Source of the DNA: Tritrichomonas musculus
Taxonomy: Eukaryota > Parabasalia > Tritrichomonadida > Tritrichomonadidae
Reading direction: 5' to 3'
DNA: 64,000 bases
Assembly: GCA_039105265.1 (NCBI GenBank)
Contig: JAPFFF010000004.1
Location: 7,917,501-7,981,500 of the forward strand
Positions 1 through 10,664 of this stretch are shown here, in pieces. Positions within the stretch are counted from its first letter, which is position 1. The number at the start of each line of letters is the position of its first letter. A program made the position numbers and the translations under genes. The notes beneath the pieces are model-generated. The model ran no database searches. It had not been told where the DNA came from and worked only from the letters and a program-made list of their open reading frames with translations.

Positions 1-1887
1 ATCAATGAAATCGATATTAACAAATTTGATAATCACGGAGTGATCAAGCCAGGCTGTTTTGGAATTGTTTATAAAATCCAAGAAAAGAGAACTCATAATT
101 TATTTGCAGCCAAAATTTTAATAGGAGATTATAGCAATGAGCAATTCAAAACAATGATTGATCGAGAAATTGCAATTTTGAAATTTGTTAATCATCCAAC
201 AATTATAAAATATTTCGGATATTCTTTACGTGATGTTCACAATGAAAACAATGTAACAATTATAACAGAATTCGCCAAAAACGGATCATTATCCGATATT
301 CTTGAAAAAATTCTCTCAAGTAATGGGCCATCAAATTATGACAATACAACACGCCAAATCATCCTCACAGGAATTTCTAGAGGGATGAAATATTTGCATG
401 ATCTTAATATTATTCATCGTGACCTTAAACCAGACAATATTTTATTAGATGAAAATTTTCGACCGTTAATAACCGATTTTGGGCTTTCAAAATTCTACCA
501 AGGCTCGTATTCAAATATACAATCACAAATCGTCGGAACATCGATTTACATGGCGCCAGAAGTTCACAGTGGCATCAATTATGATTCAAAAGCAGACGTT
601 TATTCATTTGGCATTTTAATGTACGAAGTTGTGATGGACGCAGTTCCGTATCCGAAGCTAAAAAATCATGAAATTGGCATTAATGAATTCAAGGATAAAG
701 TAGTGAATCATAACTATCGTCCTGAATTTAAATATCATGTTAAAGAGTCAATCAAAACATTGATAGAAAAATGTTGGTCAGCTGATCCAAAAGAACGGCC
801 AACATTCAGTGAAATTTACGATATGCTTTCATCGAAAGATGATGGTACTTATCTTCTTGATGACGTTGATATTGATGAATTTAATCTTTATGTGGAAGAT
901 ATCAATAAAGCAAGCACGCCAATTGATGAACTCATAAACAAAATGGAGAAAATTGAGAAAGAAAAAAATAAATTACAAAATTATTCTGAACAATTAGAAA
1001 ATGAAAACAATGAAATTAAAGATATAGCTGACAAATTACTGAATGAGAACAATAAACTTATTGAAACTTGCCAACATTTTAACGATGAAGTCAATAAGAA
1101 ATCTGCATTTTTATCAGGAAACAAAATGCAGCATGCATTATACACAATTTTGAGTGAAATAATTGTTTTTATTTTTATCAATAGCTTCTATTTTGAAATC
1201 AATTATTATTATGTGTTTTTAATTGCAAGTCAATTATTTATTTGTTTTTCATTATTTTATGAATACAAAGCATCATATTATTCTAATTATAAAACAATAA
1301 ATTGTCGATATCATTTGTTATATTTAGCTATATTTGTTATCAATATTATCATTCATACTTTTGCTCTAAAACCAAAAAATGATGATGATGCTTTTAATGC
1401 TTTATATTTATTACAAATTGTTCTTTACATCATTGTTATGAATACAAAAGAATCTTTTTTATTAATCACTCAATTTAGCTTTTTTGCAAATGCATTTTGG
1501 CATTTTTCAGCACAGAAAGCCATCAATTATTTTATTGCAATTTTAAATATACTCCAGTATATATTTTACTTATTAGAAAAAAATGTCTATAATCTGATTT
1601 TTATCTTAGAAGCCATTGTTATTACATGCAATTATTCTCAATTAAAAGAAATTATATATCCTATTGCTTTCATACAAATCATTCTATTTCTTTTCACAAA
1701 TGTCAAGTGCTTATATCTAGCCCCGATATTATTGCTAGCTATTGGCTTGTTTATTATTAAGGCTCTATATGATTTGGTCAAGTCTGATAAAGCAAGTTCT
1801 GGTTTTATAGCAGCCGCTCTTTTATATGGCTTTAATACAATTGTTTTAATAGCTACCTGCATCTACAAAATGTTTTTCTGTTGTTAA
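1..1887 (+). CDS. TKL-type Ser/Thr protein kinase with C-terminal multi-span membrane domain (5' end outside window)
   Basis: The frame is open from base 1, so the true start lies upstream; the GTG at 40 is only a valine in the glycine loop. Kinase landmarks run in order: degenerate glycine loop (KPGCFGIVYK, about 46-75), AAKIL with the ATP-binding lysine, catalytic loop HRDLKPDN (about 414-437), DFGLSK (about 475), MAPE (about 550), and the closing CWSADPKERPTF. All key catalytic residues are present, so activity is expected. A short coiled coil (about 930-1090) follows. From about 1130 to the end lie some seven or eight strongly hydrophobic segments, which predict an integral membrane protein with a cytosolic kinase head. 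TKL-like kinases are a large family in trichomonads; the polytopic tail is the unusual part. The stop is read TAAA, the stop-overlapping form described as a trichomonad polyadenylation signal. Confidence 0.9.
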   Translation: MNEIDINKFDNHGVIKPGCFGIVYKIQEKRTHNLFAAKILIGDYSNEQFKTMIDREIAILKFVNHPTIIKYFGYSLRDVHNENNVTIITEFAKNGSLSDILEKILSSNGPSNYDNTTRQIILTGISRGMKYLHDLNIIHRDLKPDNILLDENFRPLITDFGLSKFYQGSYSNIQSQIVGTSIYMAPEVHSGINYDSKADVYSFGILMYEVVMDAVPYPKLKNHEIGINEFKDKVVNHNYRPEFKYHVKESIKTLIEKCWSADPKERPTFSEIYDMLSSKDDGTYLLDDVDIDEFNLYVEDINKASTPIDELINKMEKIEKEKNKLQNYSEQLENENNEIKDIADKLLNENNKLIETCQHFNDEVNKKSAFLSGNKMQHALYTILSEIIVFIFINSFYFEINYYYVFLIASQLFICFSLFYEYKASYYSNYKTINCRYHLLYLAIFVINIIIHTFALKPKNDDDAFNALYLLQIVLYIIVMNTKESFLLITQFSFFANAFWHFSAQKAINYFIAILNILQYIFYLLEKNVYNLIFILEAIVITCNYSQLKEIIYPIAFIQIILFLFTNVKCLYLAPILLLAIGLFIIKALYDLVKSDKASSGFIAAALLYGFNTIVLIATCIYKMFFCC

Positions 1888-2208
1888 AATAATAGATTTT
1901 ATTGGCCAATTCGAATAGTAGCAAAAAGCTGAAGAGGATTTGAGACATCTTCAGAAAAAAATGAAGTATAAAAGTTTCTTAAATTTCTTTTAAATTATGA
2001 TATATATATTCAAATATTCATGATCGTTTTTATTATTATTGAAAGAATAGATATAACACAGTTAAGGTGATGTGACCATCACAATATTCAATAAAGAAAA
2101 CTTTTTGATATATGTAATAAGAATTTTTTTAATTGAGTATTTTGGAAACTGATTTTCAAAATTTTAGATATAAAATTGAAAAGTTGATGTTTAATTATAC
2201 TTTATAAT
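1888..2208. other. Intergenic stretch between convergent genes
   Basis: About 320 bases of AT-rich DNA separate the 3' ends of two convergent kinase genes. No coding fragment or repeat is apparent. Confidence 0.6.
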
Positions 2209-5200
2209 TTAGATAATAAGATCAAGGCCGTCGTAAAATGATTCATTAATCTCATTTAGGTCTTGATTGTTGCTATTTTCAATCATTATTGGACAAAGTT
2301 TGTCAATGTTAATTCTTCCAAACAAGATTCTATAAGGAGGAGTGTACAATATTGTATTCATTGTATCTATTATTTCTTTAACTTCATTTATAAAAATGCT
2401 TTTAATTTTTGTATCTTTAATTATAAAGTCAAACAAATCTCCTGGATCTTCAAAAACCAAATCTTCTTTCATTCCGATTATTATGTCTTTGTTTTCAATC
2501 TTCATTTTTTTATTTATTGGAATTTCTTTTTGTTTTTCATTAGTTTTGCTATCTCTCGCTTTCGAAAGATTTGATTGATTCTCCATTTTAAATGATGGAT
2601 AATTCAAAATAAATGTTTTTAAATACTCAAAAGAATTTTCATCTTTAAAATGAAACTGGAAATAATATTCCAATTCTTCGGTGTTTATTTCTAGTTCTGA
2701 TATCAGTTTCATAAAATATTCTTTTGATTCTTCATATTTGTCTAAAATGAAATAATATTCAACAAGTTTGAGATTAGTTAAGGCAATAATGAATATTTTG
2801 GATATTTCTAGTAATTTGTCATGATGTTCAATATCATGAAACACCAATGGCTGATCTTCATCTTCTGAAGCTTTAATATAATATTTAATTGATTTTTCAG
2901 GGTTTCCATTCAATTCATACAAGTGACCCAAATTATATTCAGCAAGAGAAAAATGACTTTTTGATGCTTTTTCATACAAATATTCAGCATCACCAATTTT
3001 ATTGAAATATAATTGGCACATCAAGCCAAAATTGTTTTGACCGAATGGATATTCATTCAACCCAGCTTCTTTAATGTATTTTTCAGCCTTTTCTATATCT
3101 TGGAACACAGTTAGATAAATTAAGCCAAGATCATTAAATGATGGATAATAATAATTATTAACTTTATATTGATAAGTAGCCAGACCGTCTGAAGAGTTGT
3201 ACAATTCAACAACTCCAGTTGGAATATCGATACATTTCAACAAATATTGAATAGCTTTATAAATATTCTTTTCAAAAGCATCGTCAACTGAGTAAAAATA
3301 GCCCAAAAAGAAGAAAGCTTCAGAATTATTTTGCTGTGATGATAATTGATAATATTCTAGGGCCTTTTTATAATTCTGTTCAACACCAGTTCCGTTATAA
3401 TAAAATTTACCTAGGTTTAAATAGGCATAAGAGTTAGATTGCTTTGCAGATTGTAAATAAAAATTCTTTGCTTTTGAATAACTTTGTTTGACACCCAAAC
3501 CGTTTTCATAAAGTAGTCCCAAATTTAAAAGTGCTTCAGAATTTCCTTGTTCTGCTGATAATTCGTAGTATTTGTGTGCTTGTTTGTAGTTTTGCTTGAC
3601 ACCTTTGCCATTTTTATATAAGTTTCCTAAATTGAGAAGTGCTTCGTCGTGATCTTGTTTGGATGCCAATAAATAGTATGATTTTGCTCTTAAATAGTCG
3701 ACACTTACACCTAAACCGTTTTCATAAAGAAGTCCTAAATTATTATAACCATCAGCATTATCTAATTTAGCAGCTTTTTCATAGTATTCTTTAGCTTTTG
3801 AATAATCTTTATCAACACCATAACCGTTTTCATAAAAAATGCCAAGATTATTAAGAGCACTTGAGTTATCTTGGTTTGCTGCAAGTTCGTAATATTTTCT
3901 AGCTTTTACGTAGTCTTTCTTAGCACCACAATTTGAATGACTATACAAATAGCCTAAAGAACCATATACTCCTTCATTTCCGAATTTGACAGCCAATTCA
4001 TAATATTCAATTGCCTTCAGAAAATTTTGTTCAACACCTTCACCATCAGAATACATATCACCTAAGAGTGCATAAGTATCAGCTGGATAAATAGAATCAT
4101 TTTTTTTGGATAATGATGATAAATCAAATAATTCTTTGGCTTTGTTAAGATCTCTTTCAACACCGCGTCCTTTGGTGTAAAGACCACTTAAGAAAAGATA
4201 TGCTTCTTTATTATCTTGTTGTGCTGCCATTTCATAATATTTTTTAGCTTTAGAATAATTTTTATCAACACCATTCCCTTCTTCATAAAGTTGTCCTAAA
4301 CAGATAAGTGCAGATGAATTATTTTTCGATGCAGCTAATTCATAATATTCTTTTGCTTTAGTCGCATTTTTCTCAACTCCATATCCATATAAATAAAGTG
4401 TTCCTAATGATATAAATGCTTCTGAATTATCCATTTTGGCTGCAATTTCAAAGTATTCTTTAGCTTTGGAAAAGTCTTTGTCAACTCCAAGACCTTCTTT
4501 ATAAAGGTTACCTATATGTATATAGCCATATGAATTATTATTGGATGCTGCTAATTCATAATATTCTTTTGCTTTAGAATAATCTTGTTCAACAACTTTT
4601 CCATTTTCATATAATAGACCTAAATCAATAAATATCGTTGAAACATAATTTTCAGTAACCAAAAATTCATCTTTATCTTCAAATTCTTCTTTATCTAAGA
4701 CACTTATATTTCCCAATTTACCAGAACCGTTCATTTGTGTATATAAATCGAAATACATTTTCGATTTGATTTCATCTTTAGGAACAACTTTTCCTTTCTG
4801 ATAAATTTTACCCAAATTCAAAAGAGCATCAGGATTATTTTGAGATGCAGCTAATTCATAATATTCAATAGCTTTAGTATAATCCTGTTTAACACCATAA
4901 CCATAGAAATAAATATCACCCAATTGTAAATATCCGCCAGAATTCTCATGTTTTACAGCTAATTCATAATATTCTTTAGCTTTCAAATAATTTTTTTCAA
5001 CATCAAGTCCACATAAATATATATTACCTAATGAAACATATGCATCAGGATTATCTAATTTAACTGATAATTCAAAATATTCTCTTGCTTTCGTATAATC
5101 TTTTTTAGTACCATAACCAAGTAAATAACAATTGCCTAAAACAAGCAAAGCATCTGAATTACCTTGTTCTGCTGATAATTCTAAATAATGTATAGCTTTT

Positions 5201-7464
5201 GCAACATCTTTTTTAACACCAAAACCTTTTAAATATATATCTGCTAATTCATACAAAGCATCCATATGATTTTGTTGTGCAGCAAGTTCATAAAATTCAA
5301 TTGCTTTTGAATAATTTTGTACAAAACCGATTCCTTTTGAATGCATATTTCCAAGCATCCATTGTGCATCGGGATTATTTAATTGAGAAGCTAAATTTAA
5401 ATATTCAATTGCTTTCTTTATGTTCTTTTTAACTCCAAGTCCATCCTTGTATAAAAGACTGAGATTGAAAAGAGCCTTAGAATTATTTTGTTTTATTGCT
5501 AATTCATAAAAAGCTTTTGCTTTCAAAAAATTCTGTTCAACACCATATCCATAAACATAAATAGTTCCCAATAAATAAAGTGCACCTGAATCTTTATATT
5601 GAGCAGCTAATTCGCAATATTTTTTTGCTTTTACATAATCTTGTTTGACACCATCTCCACTAAGAAGCAATGATCCAAGATAAGAAAGAGCTTCTGGATT
5701 TTTTTTGGAAGCAGATATTTCATAATATTGAGCAGCTTTTGAATAGTCCTGTTTCACACTGCATCCATTTTCATAAATATTACCCAATATTAAATAAAAT
5801 GAAGACTCATCACCATCAACCTTTTTTTGATAAATTGTATAAAAATTCCAAATGATATCAAAAAACTTCTCCATTTTTTCTGAATCTTCTTTTAGAATTA
5901 TTAAGTATTCAAGAATGTATTGAACTATGTCATTCACATTGATATTACTAGCATTAAGTAAATGTTGCAAGAGATATTCAAAAGGATTCATTTCTTTAAT
6001 GAAAATAGATTTTATTTCTTGAATTGTTGGTCTTTTAGATGGATTTAATTCAATACATTTATTAACAATATGTTTAATACATTCTGGAGCATTTGAAAAC
6101 AAAGGAAGGCTATTTTTCTGATTTTTAAAATGTTTCTTTTCAAACATAAAATAAAGAGATAAACCAAACGAGTAAATATCGGTTCCATAAGAAACTTTAT
6201 TTCCATTTTCTTGCTCAGGAGAAAAGTATAGAGCCGAACCGATATTGTTTGTCATTTCTTCTTGTTCATCGCTTGGATGACGGATTGTTTCAAAATCGGA
6301 GATATAAGGCCGAAAGTCATGGTCAAGAAGAATATTTGATGGTTTAAAGTCACGATGAATAAATGAATTTGAATGAAGATACTTAATTCCTTGAATGATC
6401 CTATTCAATGTGATTATAAGAAAAAGATTGTTGACTTTTTCTTTGTTGTTAGAAAAATAAGAAGTTAGTGAACCGTTACTCATAAATTCATAAATGAAAC
6501 CAACAATTCTTTGTTCTTTTTTCAAAAAGCCATAAAAAGGAGTCATGCATCTATTTGAATAATTTTCACAAAAGTTGGCTTCATAATCATTTTCAATGCT
6601 GATTGGACGTGGCACTTTTTTCATCAAAAAAACGTGAAAAGTTTTCAGATGGAAAACTAAAAAATATAAAGTTGAATCTCTTGCAAAAATACTTCTTAAT
6701 GAAATAAAATCATTTTCATGAAAATCTTCCTTGTTGAACCATTCTTCATTGCTTTGATTTTGTGTTGTTATGCTTTCTTTCAATTGTTCAAAATTTGCTT
6801 TTTTTTCTTGTTCATTTTTTGAAAGCAAAAAAAGTGACAGTTTTGATTTTATTTCATCTTCTTTTGGATCTGTCGGTCTAAAATGGAAGAAAGATTGATC
6901 TTTGAAATAATTCGAAGGAAAAAAATGCCTACGAATCAAATAACCGACGATAGGAATAATTGTATACTTTACAAATTTGTTGGTTTTGATTTTGTTAGAA
7001 AAAAAGTGGGAAAAACTAGAAACTTCTTCTTCAGCTTCTTTTTCAGACTTAGATTCTTCCCAAATTTTGTACTCCGAACTAATATTGAGAATTGATACAT
7101 TATGATCTCTGAGATTATTCATTATTTTTTTAATTAATTCAAGTTTAATTTTTTCAATAATTAAACATTGGTCTTCGATACAAATATAAATATCTGAATT
7201 TTTTTGTAATATTGAATTGGATTTGTTATTAGTGCGTAGATTCGTAATATGGAAAGTGAGAAACTTGAAATTATGTAAATAGCCATATAAAAAACTTTCT
7301 ATCTGCTCATTCATTAATGTGTCATCATTATTAATTTCAAAATGCGAGCATGTAAAATATAAAAATGTAAATTTCGAATATAGCCTTTGAAGGACATCTT
7401 CTTGAATCTGGTTTTTTGCCAATTCGTATTCCTGGGGTAGTTTAGTGAAGGCAACTTGTTTCAT
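2209..7464 (-). CDS. Protein kinase-like / Sel1-repeat protein, 1,751 aa, with degenerate kinase core
   Basis: The start is ATG at 7464. Residues 1-240 are a charged N-terminal region of no recognised family. A kinase-like domain spans about 248-493. The catalytic loop is HRDFKPSN (about 368), but the metal-binding DFG is DFE (about 391) and the glycine loop has no glycines (IFARDST). A possible ATP lysine remains in FLMKKV. SPEQ replaces APE. About 23 Sel1-like repeats of some 36 residues follow (about 565-1405), typically LGxLYxxGxGVxxDYxKAxEYYELAA. A non-repeat tail of roughly 300 residues ends the protein. Sel1 repeats form alpha-solenoids that usually scaffold signalling or ER quality-control complexes. 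The whole gene is one open frame with no breaks. Weak kinase activity or a pseudokinase scaffold is inferred. The stop is followed by A (TAAA). Confidence 0.9.
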   Translation of the reverse strand: MKQVAFTKLPQEYELAKNQIQEDVLQRLYSKFTFLYFTCSHFEINNDDTLMNEQIESFLYGYLHNFKFLTFHITNLRTNNKSNSILQKNSDIYICIEDQCLIIEKIKLELIKKIMNNLRDHNVSILNISSEYKIWEESKSEKEAEEEVSSFSHFFSNKIKTNKFVKYTIIPIVGYLIRRHFFPSNYFKDQSFFHFRPTDPKEDEIKSKLSLFLLSKNEQEKKANFEQLKESITTQNQSNEEWFNKEDFHENDFISLRSIFARDSTLYFLVFHLKTFHVFLMKKVPRPISIENDYEANFCENYSNRCMTPFYGFLKKEQRIVGFIYEFMSNGSLTSYFSNNKEKVNNLFLIITLNRIIQGIKYLHSNSFIHRDFKPSNILLDHDFRPYISDFETIRHPSDEQEEMTNNIGSALYFSPEQENGNKVSYGTDIYSFGLSLYFMFEKKHFKNQKNSLPLFSNAPECIKHIVNKCIELNPSKRPTIQEIKSIFIKEMNPFEYLLQHLLNASNINVNDIVQYILEYLIILKEDSEKMEKFFDIIWNFYTIYQKKVDGDESSFYLILGNIYENGCSVKQDYSKAAQYYEISASKKNPEALSYLGSLLLSGDGVKQDYVKAKKYCELAAQYKDSGALYLLGTIYVYGYGVEQNFLKAKAFYELAIKQNNSKALFNLSLLYKDGLGVKKNIKKAIEYLNLASQLNNPDAQWMLGNMHSKGIGFVQNYSKAIEFYELAAQQNHMDALYELADIYLKGFGVKKDVAKAIHYLELSAEQGNSDALLVLGNCYLLGYGTKKDYTKAREYFELSVKLDNPDAYVSLGNIYLCGLDVEKNYLKAKEYYELAVKHENSGGYLQLGDIYFYGYGVKQDYTKAIEYYELAASQNNPDALLNLGKIYQKGKVVPKDEIKSKMYFDLYTQMNGSGKLGNISVLDKEEFEDKDEFLVTENYVSTIFIDLGLLYENGKVVEQDYSKAKEYYELAASNNNSYGYIHIGNLYKEGLGVDKDFSKAKEYFEIAAKMDNSEAFISLGTLYLYGYGVEKNATKAKEYYELAASKNNSSALICLGQLYEEGNGVDKNYSKAKKYYEMAAQQDNKEAYLFLSGLYTKGRGVERDLNKAKELFDLSSLSKKNDSIYPADTYALLGDMYSDGEGVEQNFLKAIEYYELAVKFGNEGVYGSLGYLYSHSNCGAKKDYVKARKYYELAANQDNSSALNNLGIFYENGYGVDKDYSKAKEYYEKAAKLDNADGYNNLGLLYENGLGVSVDYLRAKSYYLLASKQDHDEALLNLGNLYKNGKGVKQNYKQAHKYYELSAEQGNSEALLNLGLLYENGLGVKQSYSKAKNFYLQSAKQSNSYAYLNLGKFYYNGTGVEQNYKKALEYYQLSSQQNNSEAFFFLGYFYSVDDAFEKNIYKAIQYLLKCIDIPTGVVELYNSSDGLATYQYKVNNYYYPSFNDLGLIYLTVFQDIEKAEKYIKEAGLNEYPFGQNNFGLMCQLYFNKIGDAEYLYEKASKSHFSLAEYNLGHLYELNGNPEKSIKYYIKASEDEDQPLVFHDIEHHDKLLEISKIFIIALTNLKLVEYYFILDKYEESKEYFMKLISELEINTEELEYYFQFHFKDENSFEYLKTFILNYPSFKMENQSNLSKARDSKTNEKQKEIPINKKMKIENKDIIIGMKEDLVFEDPGDLFDFIIKDTKIKSIFINEVKEIIDTMNTILYTPPYRILFGRINIDKLCPIMIENSNNQDLNEINESFYDGLDLII

Positions 7465-7865
7465 GCTTCAGTTAATTATCTAATATTCTTTTAAGGGAAA
7501 ATACAATTTTGAACTTTTTCAATAAATAAACTATTCAAAAAATAAACTGGTCTTTTTTATATTTGAATATTTGCTTGGAAGGAAAATTTAAATAATAATA
7601 AGTCATACAAAAAAAGGTAATAAGGTAATAATAATAAAAAAGGTAAATTCAAAAAAAGTAATTTTTTGTTGTTTATGCTGAATATTGGAAATGTCAAGTA
7701 AAAATCAAAAAAATCAAAGAAATGCTGTATGGGAAAAATTCCAAGCGTTTCTTCTACTTGAAAGATTGGTTATGAATATCATCAAAAATCCAACATTTAT
7801 CCTGCAATTTACCATCAGCAATACAACATAAGAGTATAAAGTGAAACTTTATCAATTTATAGCAA

Positions 7866-7991
7866 ATTATTGATTCAAAAGCAACAAAAGACAACAAAAA
7901 AACGAAACTAAACAGTAAAATTGAGAATTTTTTAAGAGAAATAGACCTACGGAATAACAACGGCAATACAGCAATAGATTTAAGGAAATAA
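7866..7991 (+). pseudogene. Possible ankyrin-repeat fragment
   Basis: One open stretch of about 41 codons ends in IDLRNNNGNTAIDL, which matches the NxxGNTALxLA turn of an ankyrin repeat. No start or preceding repeats are visible, so it is at best a remnant. It could be chance similarity. Confidence 0.35.
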
Positions 7992-8162
7992 ACAGAAATA
8001 CAGCTATCTCAAAAAGTTCAAGCATCAGGAAATTATTGAGCTATCAAAATTGACCTTAACTGTCTGAAGCTCTGAAAAATGATAATTTTTCAAATTATTC
8101 CAAAATTTTCCGTAATTGGAAAATTTTGTAATGAATATAAATTTGTTTTTAATAGAAAATTT

Positions 8163-8172
8163 TCATTTCATT
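8163..8172 (+). promoter_or_regulatory. Initiator-like motifs upstream of E2 pseudogene
   Basis: Two TCATT motifs, with their A at 8165 and 8170, lie 16 and 11 bases before the ATG at 8181. They fit the initiator consensus TCA(+1)Y(T/A) known from Trichomonas vaginalis, at its usual 6-20 base distance. This suggests that the broken gene kept its promoter. Confidence 0.45.
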
Positions 8173-8180
8173 TATTATTA

Positions 8181-8621
8181 ATGGCACTTCGTCGAATCAA
8201 AAAAGAATATCAATCAATTTCTACAGATCCTCCATACAATTGCTCGGCTTCTCCAAATGGCGAAGATATGTTCCAATGGACTGGAACAATTTTAGGTCCA
8301 CCAGATACGCCATATGAAAATGGTGTTTTTTATGTTAGTATAACATTCACTCGTGATTATCCATTCAAGCCGCCCCATGTCAGATTTATAACTAGAATAT
8401 ACCACCCAAATATTACTCCTAGAGGCACGATTAATTTACCAATTGTTGATCGATGGAAACCTGCCTAAAGAATTAGAGATGTGCTTTCAGAAATTTATAA
8501 TATTGTGCAAAATCCTTTTCCTGATATTCCTGAAGTACCAGAAATAGCTCATCAATACAAAAATGATCGTGCTGGATTTGATAGAACAGCTCGTGAATGG
8601 ACAACATGTTATGCTACATAA
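8181..8621 (+). pseudogene. Ubiquitin-conjugating enzyme E2 (UBE2D-like) pseudogene
   Basis: The start MALRRIKKEY, then NGEDMFQWTGTILGPPDTPY, DYPFKPPHVRF and the YHPNI (HPN) motif, place this close to the UBE2D/Ubc4 class, which normally carries ubiquitin from E1 to E3 on a catalytic cysteine. Reading through to 8621 gives 146 codons; family members have about 147. Two changes argue against function. The active-site cysteine in GxIxLxIL is asparagine (GTINLPI), and an in-frame TAA at 8466-8468 follows WKPA. After that stop the same frame continues with recognisable E2 sequence (VPEIAHQYKNDRAGFDRTAREWT). There is no frameshift. It most likely decayed from a once-functional copy. A UEV-like inactive variant that reads through the stop is a remote alternative. 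Confidence 0.88.
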
Positions 8622-8845
8622 TTGATTACTCATTAAGATGGGATCAACTATAAGTTATAGTACTCAAATTATTACACTTTCTATTAAAAATTTTGAATTA
8701 TTCTTATCAAAACATAACTTTTTCAGAGGCGTTTGCTGCTTTATACTGTTTATCACCATTCAATTCTTACCCAGTATTCAAAAAGTTGTTTTTTGTCTTT
8801 TTATGGTCAATAAAAAAGAAGTTGATATTGCTTCAATATTTATAT

Positions 8846-10127
8846 GTTGATAATGATTCAAACATTCAAAAATTTTTAGAAAAATGTGAAGTGTTGGTCA
8901 CAAAAAGCAGAAGAACGTCCATCATTCGACCAAATTGTTTCAGAAATGAAAACGAACAAAGAATTCATCAGTGAACTTGTTGAAGAAACAGAATACTACG
9001 ACTATGTTAACTTCATTGATAATTATCGGAGCACATTCAATGTCAATAAACGAATGATTCACTTTTCATACTTCATCAAACATCTTGGTCGAAATAAAGA
9101 AATCAAACCTATTTTAATTGGAACAAATTTATCAGACTTAGCAACGAACACCAAATCTATAAATAACGAGCAAAATGAACCAGAAATGAAAGACGAATCA
9201 ACACAAAACAAACAAACTTCATCAAATGAAAAACAACAAAAAATCAATGAATGCGAAAATAACACTTTATAAATCAACGAAATTGAAATGATTTATCCTT
9301 TAGAAGAATTTGATAAACTTTCGAAGAACAATCAAAATCTTGTTGAAATATCAGAAAAAGACAGCGAGAAGAGTTTCTTAGTTGGACGATTTTTGATTGA
9401 AGGCAAAAACGGCTTTCCACATAATATCAAACTTGGACCGAAATACATCGAACATTCAGTCCACGAGAAATGTGTCGAAGCTATTTTTTATTACACTGAA
9501 CTTCTTATCAAAGGGAAAATCATTCCAGAAGATCTGGCTAAAGCGAATAAATATCTGACACAAGCGAGTCAACTTCTCAACACGAAAGATTCACGCCAGT
9601 TTTTACTTCGAGGCCTAATGAGCTACAAGAAGAACAAAATGAAAGAAGCGGTGAAATTTTATTCAGAAGGGATCAAATTAGGTGATGCAGTATGTATGTA
9701 TGAAGGAACAGAAAAGAACGACAAAGAATCGATCAACCATTTCATCAAATCGAACGAACTTTGTTATTCAAAAAGTGGTCATTTTCTTAGATCATTAAAC
9801 TCACTGAACCAAATAAAACCATTTTCAAAACTTCCATCAGAAACACAAATGATATTCATCAAGAACATGGATAATGAACAAGGATCAGAATTCGAATCCA
9901 TTTTTCTTTCACCTAAAAAAACAGAAAAAGTTTTCTTCAACAAATTAATGAAGTCGTCTGAATTCTATGAATGTTTGAATCATTATCAACATATAAATAT
10001 TGAAGTTGGATATCCATCTGAATCATTCAAATCGATCCTCGATCTTGCTATTAAGATTCACAAAAAAAATCATAACAAACTTATTATTGGACTTGTTTTC
10101 ACATCATTTCGTAAACAACTGAAATAA
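8846..10127 (+). pseudogene. Kinase-Sel1 gene remnant (C-terminal part)
   Basis: The block begins with NIQKFLEKC and continues as KCWSQKAEERPSFDQIVSEM, the last kinase subdomain of a TKL kinase. A small insertion of about five bases near 8887 shifts the frame between the two. From 8886 one frame runs to 9272, meets a single TAA, and resumes unchanged (INEIEMIYPLEEF) to 10127. The downstream part (ATG at 9288, 279 codons) has Sel1/TPR-like helical repeats such as YYTELLIKGKIIPEDLAKANKYLTQAS. The kinase catalytic half is absent, so this is a 5'-truncated pseudogene of the kinase-Sel1 family also seen at 2209-7464. The 9288-10127 frame might still be expressed as a short Sel1-like protein. Confidence 0.78.
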
Positions 10128-10149
10128 GAATGTTTTTCTAAAGGAATTT

Positions 10150-10385
10150 AATATCATCGAATTGATTCATCTATTAATTCTATTCCATTAGAAACATTCA
10201 AAGAATGTTCATCAATGAAACAAATCACCATTCCTTCTTCTGTAACTCAAATTGGTAATTCTGCTTTCAGAGGATGTTCATCATTGAGAAAAATCACAAT
10301 TCTATCTTCTGTAACTCAAATTGGATATTCTTCTTTCTTTAGATGTTCATCACTGAGAGAAATCACAATTCTATATCTTCTTTGA
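10150..10385 (+). pseudogene. BspA-type LRR_5 fragment
   Basis: One open stretch encodes about three LRR_5 units of roughly 23 residues, with the typical pattern ITIPSSVTQIGNSAFRGCSSL. It has no start, signal peptide or membrane anchor and ends at TGA (10383-10385). BspA-type LRRs are a very large trichomonad family. This is an orphan fragment. Confidence 0.8.
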
Positions 10386-10664
10386 TTTCATTAAAATTAA
10401 ACTTGGATCAAAAGTCAAAATTACGAAAATATAATTTGTATTCTAACTTAATTTAACAATAAACGAATAAGATGCAGCAGTTAGAGTAAAGACTAAAAAG
10501 GGTAAATGATGAAATGTGAATTAAAAAATTCTTAATGAAATGTGATTAAAAAATAAACCCGACTTGTTAATTGAAAAAAAAATGATAAAACTAAAAATTT
10601 TATTGTTTTGTTATTTTTTTTGTAAATAAATAAAAATACAAGATTTTATTAAATATTTAGTTTT

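Larger units (their letters stand above)
7465..8180. other. Intergenic region with hairpin and decayed ankyrin fragment
   Basis: About 715 bases. The only coding trace is a possible ankyrin fragment at 7866-7991. A perfect 11-bp hairpin with a 6-base loop lies at 8101-8128 (CAAAATTTTCC / GGAAAATTTTG), some 50 bases upstream of the E2 pseudogene start. The rest is AT-rich low-complexity DNA. Confidence 0.6.

Noticed and set aside
8638-8850. 70-codon plus-strand frame between the E2 and kinase pseudogenes
   Set aside because: No recognisable domain. It overlaps a second unsupported frame and lies in decayed DNA.
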